From Halothiobacillus diazotrophicus (GTDB lineage Bacteria; Pseudomonadota; Gammaproteobacteria; Halothiobacillales; Halothiobacillaceae), in the NCBI RefSeq assembly GCF_001663815.1, contig NZ_CP016027.1, positions 1,488,001 through 1,552,000 of the forward strand: a stretch of DNA of 64,000 bases. Direction: 5' to 3'. Within the stretch, counting starts at the first letter, position 1. The number at the start of each line of letters is the position of its first letter. The translations under genes were made by a program, and so were the position numbers. This document shows, piece after piece, positions 1 through 7,627 of the stretch. The notes below the pieces were generated by a model. That model saw nothing but the letters and a program-made list of their open reading frames with translations, had not been told where the DNA came from and made no database searches.

Positions 1-114
1 GACTGGAACAAGACAGCGCCCGGCCCGGCCATCCCGGAGGACATCGTGGACCAGACCCGGGCCCGCTATCTGGAGGCCTACCACCGGCTGACGGGAAACA
101 CCGCCCTGGCATGA
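1..114 (+). CDS. purC: SAICAR synthase (PurC), C-terminal fragment
   Basis: Frame 1 is open from the window edge to a TGA at 112-114 and encodes 37 residues starting [14 protein letters not shown] and ending [16 protein letters not shown]. The DWNKTAPGP stretch followed by [10 protein letters not shown] is the characteristic tail of phosphoribosylaminoimidazole-succinocarboxamide synthase, the purine step that joins aspartate to CAIR. The active site lies outside the window, so only the family can be named. The stop overlaps the first possible start of bioD (ATGA), which suggests co-transcription. Confidence 0.8.
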   Translation, partial: DWNKTAPGPAIPEDIVDQTRARYLEAYHRLTGNTALA

Positions 115-878
115 GGCACGGTCCAACCCTGATGGCAGACACGCATGCCACCGGCTGGGTCATGCTCGGCACCGACACCGGCGTCGGAAAAACCTTCATC
201 GGCTGCCAGATTATCGAAGCCCTCCGTGCGGCCGGTCACCGCGTACGCGCCCGAAAGCCGATAGAAACCGGTTGCGCCAATCAGGAAGGGACGTACATTC
301 CAGCCGACGCAACCGCCCTCTGGAACGCGGCCGGACGGAGCGAATCGCTGGAAACCGTTTGCCCATTGCGCTTCCTCGCCCCCCTTGCCGCCCCCGAAGC
401 GGCCCGGCACGAAGGCCGACGTCTCGAGTTCGCCCATGATATCGCGCCGCTGCTCCCCGCCCCGAACGACACCCGTCAGCCCAACGACGCCCTGTGGCTC
501 ATCGAGAGCGCGGGCGGCCTGATGTCTCCGCTCACCGAAGACGCCCTGGGGCTGGCGCTGGCAAGCCACACCCGACTGCCGGTCATTCTGGTGGCTCCGG
601 ATCGTCTCGGCACGCTCAGCGGCCTGTTTGCCAGTATGGAAGCACTGGATCGCCGGGGCATCCCGATTGCCGCAGTCATACTCAACCGGAGACCCGAAGA
701 CCGCAGTACGCAGAACGATTCATCGCCGGACAACCTCATGCATATTCGACACTGGTTGCCGCAGATAGTTACCCGGATGCCGCATCCTGCCGTCCTGAGC
801 CACGACCAGAGATTCTCGACACCGGTCGTTCCGGTACTGCTAGGGCCTGTTCACACTAAATCCAAACCAACGACGTAG
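111..878 (+). CDS. bioD: Dethiobiotin synthase
   Basis: BioD closes the ureido ring of dethiobiotin from diaminopelargonic acid, CO2 and ATP, the penultimate step of biotin synthesis. The P-loop GTDTGVGKT lies about 22 residues from the first start, the RKPIETG segment follows, and [12 protein letters not shown] resembles the family's E(G/S)AGG loop. The ATG at 111 overlaps the purC stop. The ATG at 132 (MADTHATG) would put the P-loop nearer its usual distance and is an equally good start. The last eleven residues ([11 protein letters not shown]) and the TAG stop are encoded inside the inverted-repeat element that begins at 842, so the native C-terminus has been replaced. No other bio genes are present in the window. 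Confidence 0.9.
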   Translation: MRHGPTLMADTHATGWVMLGTDTGVGKTFIGCQIIEALRAAGHRVRARKPIETGCANQEGTYIPADATALWNAAGRSESLETVCPLRFLAPLAAPEAARHEGRRLEFAHDIAPLLPAPNDTRQPNDALWLIESAGGLMSPLTEDALGLALASHTRLPVILVAPDRLGTLSGLFASMEALDRRGIPIAAVILNRRPEDRSTQNDSSPDNLMHIRHWLPQIVTRMPHPAVLSHDQRFSTPVVPVLLGPVHTKSKPTT

Positions 879-1113
879 GCCGTTTTTTCCCGGAACTGCG
901 TTGCATTTCGCTTGTGTGCATAAAGCACACCGCGCCCAATGCTCCGCGCCTTGTTCCGGGAAAAAACGGCCCCGTCCCTTCGGGCTGGGCCCCAAAACGG
1001 GCCATGCGGCGTTGCTCGTCGTTCATTTGGAATAACCAAACCGCTCTCCTCGCGCCTTGCCTGGCCCGTGTTGGGGCTCCAGCGCTGATTTGAATTTAGT
1101 GTGAACAGGCCCT
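842..1113. mobile_element. MITE-like element with terminal inverted repeats and internal hairpins
   Basis: The ends are a perfect 20 bp inverted repeat (842-861 against 1094-1113), with partial pairing continuing about 12 bp inward. Inside are a perfect 19 bp inverted repeat (878-896 with 953-971) whose loop carries a smaller stem (gtgtgc/gcacac around 914-930), and a second imperfect arm (about 988-1011 with 1053-1077) enclosing a tttgg/ccaaa stem at 1027-1040. There is no credible coding sequence. The cloverleaf-like architecture and non-coding content fit a small non-autonomous mobile or extragenic repeat element. No clear target-site duplication is visible. It carries the end of bioD. Confidence 0.6.
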
Positions 1114-1166
1114 CGTAGAACGTATACACCACACGCACGGCTGAAATCGTTCGATACCGGCAACAC

Positions 1167-1190
1167 AAAGGCCCCGCATGCGGGGCCTTT
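1167..1190. terminator. Bidirectional terminator between bioD and the rhodanese gene
   Basis: A perfect 12 bp palindromic stem, aaaggccccgca followed by its complement, ends in short A/T runs on both sides. It lies between the convergent bioD (+) and rhodanese (-) genes and could serve both. Confidence 0.75.
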
Positions 1191-1222
1191 GTCATCGTCA
1201 CACCGGTGACCGGGTAACGGGC

Positions 1223-2221
1223 TTATTTGCCGAGCTTGGCCGTATCGACCGTCTTGGCACCGTCGTACATGCTGTATTCGACCAGGGAACCGTCGTACAG
1301 GCGGGCTTTCTTGTCGCCGACGATTTCATGCGTGACGAACCACAGACCGGATGCCAGGTGCCCGGTATTGCAGTAATCGATAGTGCTCTTGTTCGGGCTC
1401 AGGCCGACTTTCTTCATCATCGACACGTAGCTGGCCTTCGGCAGGAAACGCGCAGAAGCACCATCGGCGGTCGTCAACAAATCGGGCGACATGTTCTTGG
1501 CACCTTCCAGGTGACCGGACTTCTCGCCCTTCTTGGTGAACACGCCCATGTATTGGTTGGCCGGACGGGCATCGGCCAGCTGTACAGAACCCGGATGGTC
1601 CACGGCATGCTTGACTTCCTTGTAGGTCGCCAGAATCTTCTTGTCCTCGCCCTTGGCGACCCAGTCGCCCGGCTTGACGTCCGGATTGTCGGTCGCAACC
1701 GGCATGCCATCGGCCAGCCATTGCGCCATGCCGCCGTTCAGGATGGCCATGTTCTTCTGACCGTAGTATTTGAACTGCCAATACAGGCGGGTCGCCTCAT
1801 CCACATCCCCGGTCGACAGGCCCTTGGGAACGATCACGATCGGCTCGTCCTTGTTCACGCCCCAGGATTGCGCCAGCGCCTCGAAGGCCGCCTTGTCGGG
1901 GATCATGCCCTTGACCTTCTTGCCATCGACATCCTTGGTCACACGGATTTTCTTGAAATCGACGAAAGAGGCTCCCGGGATATGCCCTGAAACATCCATG
2001 ACCACTGTCTTGCCGTCTTCTTTCTTGATTTCAGGTGCCGTGGTGAATGCCTTAAGGGGGCCACTGACTTGCAGTACCTTGACGTCGTTCAGATGAGCGT
2101 TCAGCCAAGCCGGATCAACCAGCGGACCCGGGACTTCAAGCGCGAAAGCACTCTGCGCACCCATCGCAGCGGCAAAAACCACCGGGACAAAGACAAAACT
2201 CTTTTTAAAGCTCATTAGCAT
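1223..2221 (-). CDS. Exported two-domain rhodanese (thiosulfate sulfurtransferase-like)
   Basis: A sulfurtransferase predicted to act in the periplasm. A signal peptide (FKKS followed by a hydrophobic stretch, probable cleavage after AQSAFA) precedes two rhodanese-like domains. The C-terminal domain carries the loop CNTGHLAS with the only cysteine of the whole protein, at about residue 284. The N-terminal domain has lost its cysteine (the loop is VPKGLSTGD), the usual tandem-rhodanese arrangement. Three ATGs follow an AAGGAG; the second (2221) has the best spacing, with 2224 and 2215 as alternatives. It lies downstream of the Cys-repeat protein, its coupled partner and the YeeE pair on the same strand, which suggests sulfane-sulfur transfer. 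The physiological donor and acceptor cannot be read from sequence. Confidence 0.85.
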   Translation of the reverse strand: MLMSFKKSFVFVPVVFAAAMGAQSAFALEVPGPLVDPAWLNAHLNDVKVLQVSGPLKAFTTAPEIKKEDGKTVVMDVSGHIPGASFVDFKKIRVTKDVDGKKVKGMIPDKAAFEALAQSWGVNKDEPIVIVPKGLSTGDVDEATRLYWQFKYYGQKNMAILNGGMAQWLADGMPVATDNPDVKPGDWVAKGEDKKILATYKEVKHAVDHPGSVQLADARPANQYMGVFTKKGEKSGHLEGAKNMSPDLLTTADGASARFLPKASYVSMMKKVGLSPNKSTIDYCNTGHLASGLWFVTHEIVGDKKARLYDGSLVEYSMYDGAKTVDTAKLGK

Positions 2222-2346
2222 CAACTCCTTCTTCTACATTAAAACGGCAGCGGTCGATTGCGCACCCCTACCTCGCCATCGAATAGCATTCCTAACAAAC
2301 TAACTCATAAGAGCACAGCAAATCGCAGCGCACCAAATACATTTAC

Positions 2347-3183
2347 TTATGGCTGATAACGGGATATGGCCTCCTGCTGTATCAGAGACAACACCGTCAT
2401 CAGGTCGACACCCTCCTCGCTCAACACCTGGAGAGCGCGGTCCTCACTCACGTCCTCTGACAACGGGGAATCGCCCGACCAGGCCAGCGCCGCGTCGCGA
2501 TCACGGAGCAGACGAACGAGCTGCGGCCAGATCAAACGAGGCACGGCCATCAACCAACGCGAGAGCAGCCACGAGGGCCTTGCCCGATCAATCACGAACC
2601 CCTCCGGCACCATCGCCAGCACCTCATCCGCGGGTCGTATGCATTCATCCGTCACCCAACGGTTGGTGGTAAATGCCGTCCGAATCCGTCCCAGCGCATC
2701 GAGTGACAATCCGACAACATGGCTGAACCCCGACGAGGAACTCGGACGAACAAACAGATGGAAATGCCCGTGCTCTTCTTCGGGTCGTTCTACCGGGTCG
2801 TGCGCGTGGTAGTAATACATGGCACCGGTCACGGGATCCTCGACATCGCCCTCGGGATAGTGTTGCCACCGCACGAGCGGGGCATCCGACTCATCGCGCA
2901 AGAGTTCCGTGAGAATCGTCAAACCGTCCTGGGCCAACGCATGCTGCAGACGATAGAACTCATCCGCGACCTCGAGCAGTTCCTCGAAATCGGTTTCCGG
3001 CAGCGATTTCAGCCACGCGGAATAAACCTCACTACCCGCCGCCACCCAGTCGACCAAAGTCGCCGGTTCGATCCGGTTTGGGCTGATCGTCGTCATCCGT
3101 CGCGCGCTCGACACCGCCAGGAGGGATCGGTCCATGCGGGGCCACCCGCATTCATCCCAAAAGAGCGGTGTCTCCTGACTCAA
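2347..3183 (-). CDS. Conserved protein with HGHFH motif, coupled to the NPCAP-repeat gene
   Basis: I do not recognise an assigned function. The 278-residue product has no signal peptide or membrane segment. Its middle contains MYYYHAHD, then EEEHGHFHLFVRP, a His-rich patch that could bind a metal, followed by SHVVGLSLDALG and FTTNRWVTDE; it may belong to a small DUF family. The start chosen is a TTG whose last bases overlap the TGA of the repeat-protein gene (TTGA), implying translational coupling. An ATG at 3135 is an alternative and would remove 16 residues. It sits between the Cys-repeat protein and the rhodanese, so a role in the same sulfur or metal process is a reasonable inference, not a demonstrated one. 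Confidence 0.7.
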   Translation of the reverse strand: MSQETPLFWDECGWPRMDRSLLAVSSARRMTTISPNRIEPATLVDWVAAGSEVYSAWLKSLPETDFEELLEVADEFYRLQHALAQDGLTILTELLRDESDAPLVRWQHYPEGDVEDPVTGAMYYYHAHDPVERPEEEHGHFHLFVRPSSSSGFSHVVGLSLDALGRIRTAFTTNRWVTDECIRPADEVLAMVPEGFVIDRARPSWLLSRWLMAVPRLIWPQLVRLLRDRDAALAWSGDSPLSEDVSEDRALQVLSEEGVDLMTVLSLIQQEAISRYQP

Positions 3184-3653
3184 TTACGGCCGGGCGCGCA
3201 GGGGTTACCGCCACGACTGGCCGGCGCGCAGGGATTGCCACCGCGGCTGACCGGGGCGCAGGGATTGCCACCACGGCTGGCCGGGGCACAGGGATTACCG
3301 CCGCGGCTGGCCGGGGCGCAGGGATTGCCGCCACGGCTGGCCGGCGCGCAGGGATTGCCGCCACGGCTGGCCGGGGCGCAGGGATTGCCGCCACGGCTGG
3401 CCGGCGCGCAGGGATTGCCGCCACGGCTGGCCGGGGCGCAGGGATTGCCGCCACGGCTGGGGGCACAGGGATTACCACCGCGGCTGGGGGCACAGGGATT
3501 GCCGCTCTGCGCATGTGCCGATGAGATCGGGGAAAGCGCATCGATGGGGGCGGGCAGACTTGCTGCACCGGAGATGGCCACGGCCAAAGCCGGGATCGAT
3601 GCCGTCAACAGGCGACGAGATTTTTTCGCTACACGTGAATTTTCGTTTTTCAT
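3180..3653 (-). CDS. Secreted cysteine-rich NPCAP repeat protein
   Basis: The product has about 157 residues. A basic N-terminus (MKNENSRVAKKSRR) and a hydrophobic stretch (LLTASIPALAVAISGAA) look like an export signal, ending near SSAHAQ. The rest is eleven copies of NPCAP, mostly as the ten-residue unit GGNPCAPASR, each with one cysteine. There is no other domain. ATG 3653 is chosen because AGGGAG lies 11 nt upstream; the GTG at 3665 would overlap that ribosome site. Eleven evenly spaced cysteines in a Pro/Gly/Asn scaffold could bind metal, form disulfides or carry sulfane sulfur; the neighbouring rhodanese and YeeE transporters favour sulfur, as inference. The other frames are also open because the repeat unit is a multiple of three. 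Confidence 0.7.
   Translation of the reverse strand: MKNENSRVAKKSRRLLTASIPALAVAISGAASLPAPIDALSPISSAHAQSGNPCAPSRGGNPCAPSRGGNPCAPASRGGNPCAPASRGGNPCAPASRGGNPCAPASRGGNPCAPASRGGNPCAPASRGGNPCAPVSRGGNPCAPASRGGNPCAPGRN
3184..3506. repeat. 30 bp tandem repeats within the NPCAP gene
   Basis: Eleven units of about 30 bp (the last two on the plus strand are 27 bp) encode the NPCAP repeats. The copies are nearly identical, and in the central part cgcgcag and gggcgcag variants alternate, giving a 60 bp higher-order period that points to recent duplication of a two-unit block. Confidence 0.9.
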
Positions 3654-3736
3654 GAATCGGACCACTCCCTAATATTATTTGGATCTATCAAGACGACACG
3701 AAGACGCGGACGGCCAATCAGCCACCCGGAGCTTAA

Positions 3737-4405
3737 TTAGTGAACAGAAGGAGCCGCACTGACGCCCAGAGGTCCACGCACAGCACTGCCGCCCTCGACC
3801 GGATCATCGGCAGGATCTTCCCCGGTGACGATGTCTTCCGCGGTATAAACGCCATGACTCCGCCCTTCGAGTGTTCTGCCGAGCCAGAAGCCGATCCCGG
3901 CGAGCACCACCATCCCCACGAGAACTACCCACGGGGAGACGCCCAATAGGGCCGGCAAGGTTTTTTCACTGATCTTCGCCGAATTCATGACTGCGTGGAT
4001 GAAGGCAGTGTCGTAGACACCGGCGAAACCGAAAATACCGATGACCATCCCCAACATGAACACCAGACCATCGATTCGACCCGAAACGAAACCGACCACC
4101 GACGTACCGGGGCAATAGCCGCCGACGGCAAATCCGGCGCCGATCAGGGCGGCACCCAGGGCCGTCGCCCACAGATAGGTCGTCGGAACGAAGAATCCCC
4201 GCGAGCCGAAGTAGTTCTGCGTCTGAAGGAGCAGAATCCCGACCGCTGCCACAAGAATTGCCGTGAACATGACCTTGAACACGGACCAGTCGGTCAGGCG
4301 GAACTGTGCCGTCAATTTGCAGGGAGAACCAAATCCCGCCTGCTCCAGGACATAACCGAAAAGAATACCGGAGGCTAACGCCGTACCCGCTACACCGTAA
4401 TCCAT
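3737..4405 (-). CDS. YeeE/YedE-family transporter, second half
   Basis: A 222-residue membrane protein of the YeeE/YedE (sulfur/thiosulfate transporter-like) family, with several hydrophobic segments. Family signatures are LFGYVLEQAGFGSPCKL near the N-terminus and GFAVGGYCPGTSVVG in the middle, which contain the conserved cysteines that in characterised relatives relay the sulfur substrate. The ATG at 4405 shares its A with the TGA of the upstream half (TGATG), so the two are translationally coupled. A longer frame reaches 4525 but overlaps the upstream gene and encodes an Arg-rich non-membrane leader. The split into two genes matches two-gene family members. The polar C-terminal tail of about 40 residues is cytoplasmic or unstructured. 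Confidence 0.88.
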   Translation of the reverse strand: MDYGVAGTALASGILFGYVLEQAGFGSPCKLTAQFRLTDWSVFKVMFTAILVAAVGILLLQTQNYFGSRGFFVPTTYLWATALGAALIGAGFAVGGYCPGTSVVGFVSGRIDGLVFMLGMVIGIFGFAGVYDTAFIHAVMNSAKISEKTLPALLGVSPWVVLVGMVVLAGIGFWLGRTLEGRSHGVYTAEDIVTGEDPADDPVEGGSAVRGPLGVSAAPSVH

Positions 4406-4929
4406 CACCAGACCCTCCGCATCAACGCGCTCATACCCAGACCGACGACAAAGAAGACAATCAGAAACACGAAACCGCCGATACCCAGCATGGCGGTACC
4501 GGAGAGTCCGACGCCACTGGTACATCCTGCCGCAAGACGGGAGCCAAAACCGGCCAACACGCCGCCCAACAGTGCGAGGATCAGACGTGTCTTGGGAGAA
4601 ATCTTGCCGGAACCGACGTCGATCTTGACCTTGAATCGGCCCGCACCTACCGCGGCAAGCAGGGCACCGATCGCGACACCAACCACCTCGACCACGATCC
4701 AGTTGGCTAGGGGATTGGCATTGTGCGCCACCATACCCCCCAGATAACCGTTCGATTCGATGGCGGAAGGCGCCACCTGCATGCCGAACCAGGCGGCAAT
4801 CCGCGCGAACGTGCCCGATGCACCTACGCCATTACCGACGAGCACAAAAGTAAGAATCAGAACCAGACCCAGTACCACACCCGCCACGACAGGGGGCCAC
4901 AGTGGACGAACCGGAGAACACTCAGACAT
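4405..4929 (-). CDS. YeeE/YedE-family transporter, first half
   Basis: A 174-residue integral membrane protein with about four hydrophobic helices. The motif FGSRLAAGCTSGVGLSG is typical of YeeE/YedE sulfur transporters. An AGGAG lies 8 nt before the ATG. It is followed by the second half with a one-base overlap, and the two halves probably assemble into one transporter. Upstream lies an AT-rich stretch (about 5020-5090) and then the Tat-exported metallo-hydrolase on the same strand. A role in uptake of thiosulfate or another sulfur species is inferred from family and neighbours. Confidence 0.88.
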   Translation of the reverse strand: MSECSPVRPLWPPVVAGVVLGLVLILTFVLVGNGVGASGTFARIAAWFGMQVAPSAIESNGYLGGMVAHNANPLANWIVVEVVGVAIGALLAAVGAGRFKVKIDVGSGKISPKTRLILALLGGVLAGFGSRLAAGCTSGVGLSGTAMLGIGGFVFLIVFFVVGLGMSALMRRVW

Positions 4930-5126
4930 GAATCACTCCTAAGCAACAAACCATCGGAAGAAATGCGGTTTTAGCCTACCGCGCCGCAAATCGCCTAATC
5001 GTCATGTTTGATGCAGCCATTGGTCCGCTCTATTACAATTTTACTTATATTTAATAACCTTATATTTCAATGCATTAAAATCATGCAATTGAACGCGCCT
5101 TGCACGAAAATTGCCCAGCCGAATGT

Positions 5127-6143
5127 TCAGAAGGAAGCGGACTCTGCCTCGAGGTAGGCCAGAGAAGCGTATTTACCGATATTTTCGTCAAACCCCTTGG
5201 TCTGCTTGGCATACTTTTGCACCCGCGGGTCACTCAAGGCATATTCCTTCGCGGCATTGGGCCCTGCAAACTCCTTCACAGCCCGCTCAGCAGACTGATA
5301 GATCCCCTCGAACAACTCTCGATTCCGCACCAGGACCTGCTTGCCGGGTTGACCGTGCGCGGGCACCCACAACGCATCGGGAACCGCTGCCTCCAGGGCA
5401 TCGTAATTCTTGAAGGTTCCCCGGAAACTGCCGTCATCCATAAAGGCAATCCGCCGATCCATCGCTACGTCGCCCACGTGGACGATGTTCTCCCCGACCA
5501 GCTCGAGACTGATGTCCGAAGGGGTGTGCGCCGTTCCGTAAAAATGCACCTTGATCTTCGTATCCCCGAAGTCCAGCACGTCGCCATGGGAAACCGTCTT
5601 GTTCGGTGGCGTGACCACGGTACCCAGCGTCGCGTTCCCCGTTGCCCGTTCCATCAGATGACTCCAGAACTGCCCCTGGCCGGTCTTGATCGCCGAAGCC
5701 GTCTTCTCGTGCGCATAGATCGGCACGTCCGGGTTGCTCTCGACGAAGGCATGGTTACCGAGCCAATGATCGCCGTGATAGTGCGTATTGATGACCGCCA
5801 CCACCGGCGCATCCGTAATCTTGCGAATCTGCCGAAGCGCCATTTCCCCGATTTGCTTGGAGGCCCCGCTATCGATGACCACGACGCCCTTTTGCGTCGT
5901 CACGAACGTCACGTTGCTCATCATTCCCTGGTTCTCGGCGGACGGAAACCCCCAGGGCGAAATCACGCAGTAAACCTTGCTGGAAAGGGGGGTGGCCGCG
6001 ATATCTGGCACCTTGGGGCCGGCGAGCACCATCTGCTCCTCGGCAAAGACCTGCGAAGCGTACGGCAACGGGAGGATCGCAAACCCGCCCATCGCTTTCA
6101 GAAAACGTCGACGCGTGGCCGAACGCACGAACTGATTTTTCAT
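5127..6143 (-). CDS. Tat-exported metallo-beta-lactamase-fold hydrolase (SoxH-like)
   Basis: A 338-residue MBL-fold protein. The N-terminus has a twin-arginine signal (RRRFLKAMGG, residues 11-20) and a hydrophobic core ending near QVFA, so it is exported folded. Metal ligands are visible: HYHGDH at 121-126, His206 in TAHTPSD, Asp225 in HVGDVAMD and His263 in PAHGQ, a complete binuclear site. Such proteins in sulfur oxidisers are often called SoxH or quinoprotein-relay metallohydrolases; the substrate is unknown. It stands first in a minus-strand run with the YeeE pair, NPCAP protein, HGHFH protein and rhodanese. The 197 bp gap after it is AT-rich and may hold a separate promoter for the rest. 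Confidence 0.85.
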   Translation of the reverse strand: MKNQFVRSATRRRFLKAMGGFAILPLPYASQVFAEEQMVLAGPKVPDIAATPLSSKVYCVISPWGFPSAENQGMMSNVTFVTTQKGVVVIDSGASKQIGEMALRQIRKITDAPVVAVINTHYHGDHWLGNHAFVESNPDVPIYAHEKTASAIKTGQGQFWSHLMERATGNATLGTVVTPPNKTVSHGDVLDFGDTKIKVHFYGTAHTPSDISLELVGENIVHVGDVAMDRRIAFMDDGSFRGTFKNYDALEAAVPDALWVPAHGQPGKQVLVRNRELFEGIYQSAERAVKEFAGPNAAKEYALSDPRVQKYAKQTKGFDENIGKYASLAYLEAESASF

Positions 6144-6424
6144 GACTGCACTCTCTTGGCGTTTGTTATCGTTTTCGGCCCATTGCGGGCCGGCCGTAAA
6201 TTCGGCTCCTGTATCTTTTTATCTTGGTTTGCCTCATGAGCAAATTCAATACCCATATCATCAATAGTTTTAATAAAACCCCAGAATCGCTTGGGTTCGA
6301 TACCCCGCGGCCAAACGGGCAATACGGAACCGAGCCCCTTGATCGCAATCACGACAGGGACTCGGGTTTTCCGTCCGGACCGGCGTACAATCCGGGAGTG
6401 ACCCACTGATCGAAGGTTCGTATC
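6144..6424. other. Divergent intergenic region
   Basis: This 281 bp region separates the minus-strand metallo-hydrolase from the plus-strand Zur-like gene and must hold promoters for both. I see AT-rich patches around 6205-6285 but no convincing Zur palindrome or strong promoter hexamers. The short open frames here have no ribosome sites or recognisable composition and are not called. Confidence 0.4.
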
Positions 6425-6901
6425 GTGCCCTGCTCCAACCATCAACAATGCGCCCCGACGGCAATCGCCCATGCCGAAGCCGTTTGCCTGGCACGCGGTG
6501 CCCGCCTGACAGCCATCCGCCGAGCCGTGCTGATGGAAATATGGGCCGACCACGAGGGCACCAAGGCCTATGAGTTGATCAGTCGACTTTCCCGGGAAGG
6601 CAATTCGGTCAAACCCCCAACCGTATACCGCGCCCTGGATTTCCTCCTCGCCCACGGCCTGATTCATCGCATCGAGAGCCTGAACGCATTTGTGGGCTGC
6701 AGCCACCCGGAAGCCCCGCATCAGGCAATCATGCTGATTTGCGACCGCTGTGGGACGATCCGCGAACAATCCAGCGACGAACTCAATGCTCTGTTGGCTG
6801 GGATTGCCCAACGACAGCAATTCTCGACATTCCAGCAATCGATCGAATTGCACGGGCTCTGCCTCGACTGCCAACCGGACCGCATTCGCCCAGCGGAATG
6901 A
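6425..6901 (+). CDS. zur: Fur-family zinc uptake regulator (Zur-like)
   Basis: A 158-residue Fur-superfamily repressor. The winged helix-turn-helix includes PPTVYRALDFLLAHGL (residues 64-79). Two CxxC pairs, Cys106/Cys109 in CDRCG and Cys146/Cys149 in CLDC, form the structural zinc site, and His-containing segments around SHPEAPHQ contribute sensing ligands. The cysteine spacing and N-terminal cysteines favour Zur over Fur. The start is a GTG with no strong ribosome site. The methyltransferase and a CorA/ZntB-type transporter follow on the same strand, consistent with a small zinc-related group. Confidence 0.82.
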   Translation: MPCSNHQQCAPTAIAHAEAVCLARGARLTAIRRAVLMEIWADHEGTKAYELISRLSREGNSVKPPTVYRALDFLLAHGLIHRIESLNAFVGCSHPEAPHQAIMLICDRCGTIREQSSDELNALLAGIAQRQQFSTFQQSIELHGLCLDCQPDRIRPAE

Positions 6902-7008
6902 TCGACGCCCAAGACGGCCACGGACCAAAACAACCCGGCGACACCAGCGCTTTCGCGCTAGAATCCCGTTTATTACGACAGAAATACGTCAGCGCGCACC
7001 CTCCGATC

Positions 7009-7602
7009 ATGAAACCATCCGCCCAAGAAATCGCCCAGCTTCGTACCGACCTCACGCAACGGGTCACGCTGATGGGGCAATCGCTCGACCTGCACTCCAC
7101 CTGGGGTCTGTTTTCCCCCAGGCAAATCGATGACGGTACCCTGCTGCTGCTTGAGTTCCTCACCGCACCCGAGCCGGGACAGACAATCGTCGATCTGGGC
7201 TGTGGCTATGGGCCAATCGGCCTGACGCTGGCCAAGGCGGAACCGCAGGCTTCGGTCATCCTCCTGGACAAGGATTTCGTCGCCTGCGAATACGCAACCG
7301 CCAATGCCGCCCGCAATCGGCTTGCCAACGCCACGGTCAAGCTGAGCAACGGACTCTCCGCCATTCAGGGCACCCAGGTGCACCAGATCGTTTCAAACGT
7401 TCCCGCCAAGGTCGGCAAGGAACTCTGGTCCATCATGCTGTTCGATGCCTGGCAGGCCCTGCATCCGGGCGGAGACATCTGGTTCGTGAGCATCAACGGG
7501 CTGCGGGATTACTTCAAGCGCACCTTTCAGGAACAGTTCGGCAACTATGACAAGATCAAGCAGGGGCGGGACTACACCATTCACCGGGCGGTCAAACGCT
7601 GA
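7009..7602 (+). CDS. Class I SAM-dependent methyltransferase, RsmC-like
   Basis: A 197-residue single-domain methyltransferase of the MTS (methyltransferase small) type. Motif I is VDLGCGYGPIGL, followed by the acidic SAM-ribose position in VILLDKD, and the catalytic-loop region reads SNVPAKVGKE where rRNA/tRNA N-methyltransferases often have NPPF or NLPAKVG. That suggests a nucleic-acid or small-molecule methyltransferase, substrate unassigned. The ATG at 7009 is chosen because it begins the family-like sequence; the frame is open 90 codons further upstream but overlaps zur. Confidence 0.75.
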   Translation: MKPSAQEIAQLRTDLTQRVTLMGQSLDLHSTWGLFSPRQIDDGTLLLLEFLTAPEPGQTIVDLGCGYGPIGLTLAKAEPQASVILLDKDFVACEYATANAARNRLANATVKLSNGLSAIQGTQVHQIVSNVPAKVGKELWSIMLFDAWQALHPGGDIWFVSINGLRDYFKRTFQEQFGNYDKIKQGRDYTIHRAVKR

Positions 7603-7627
7603 TCACGTCTCCGGGGCGACATAACTG

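Noticed and set aside
3184-3506. Possible CRISPR-like array
   Set aside because: Units are contiguous without unique spacers and encode NPCAP in frame behind a signal peptide.
5100-6239. A 379-codon plus-strand frame opposite the metallo-hydrolase
   Set aside because: The minus strand carries the Tat signal and full set of metal ligands; the plus frame is a shadow.
6288-6310. tRNA T-arm-like sequence (gggttcgatacccc)
   Set aside because: No acceptor, D-arm or anticodon arm could be found around it, so it is not a tRNA and only chance resemblance to a tRNA fragment.
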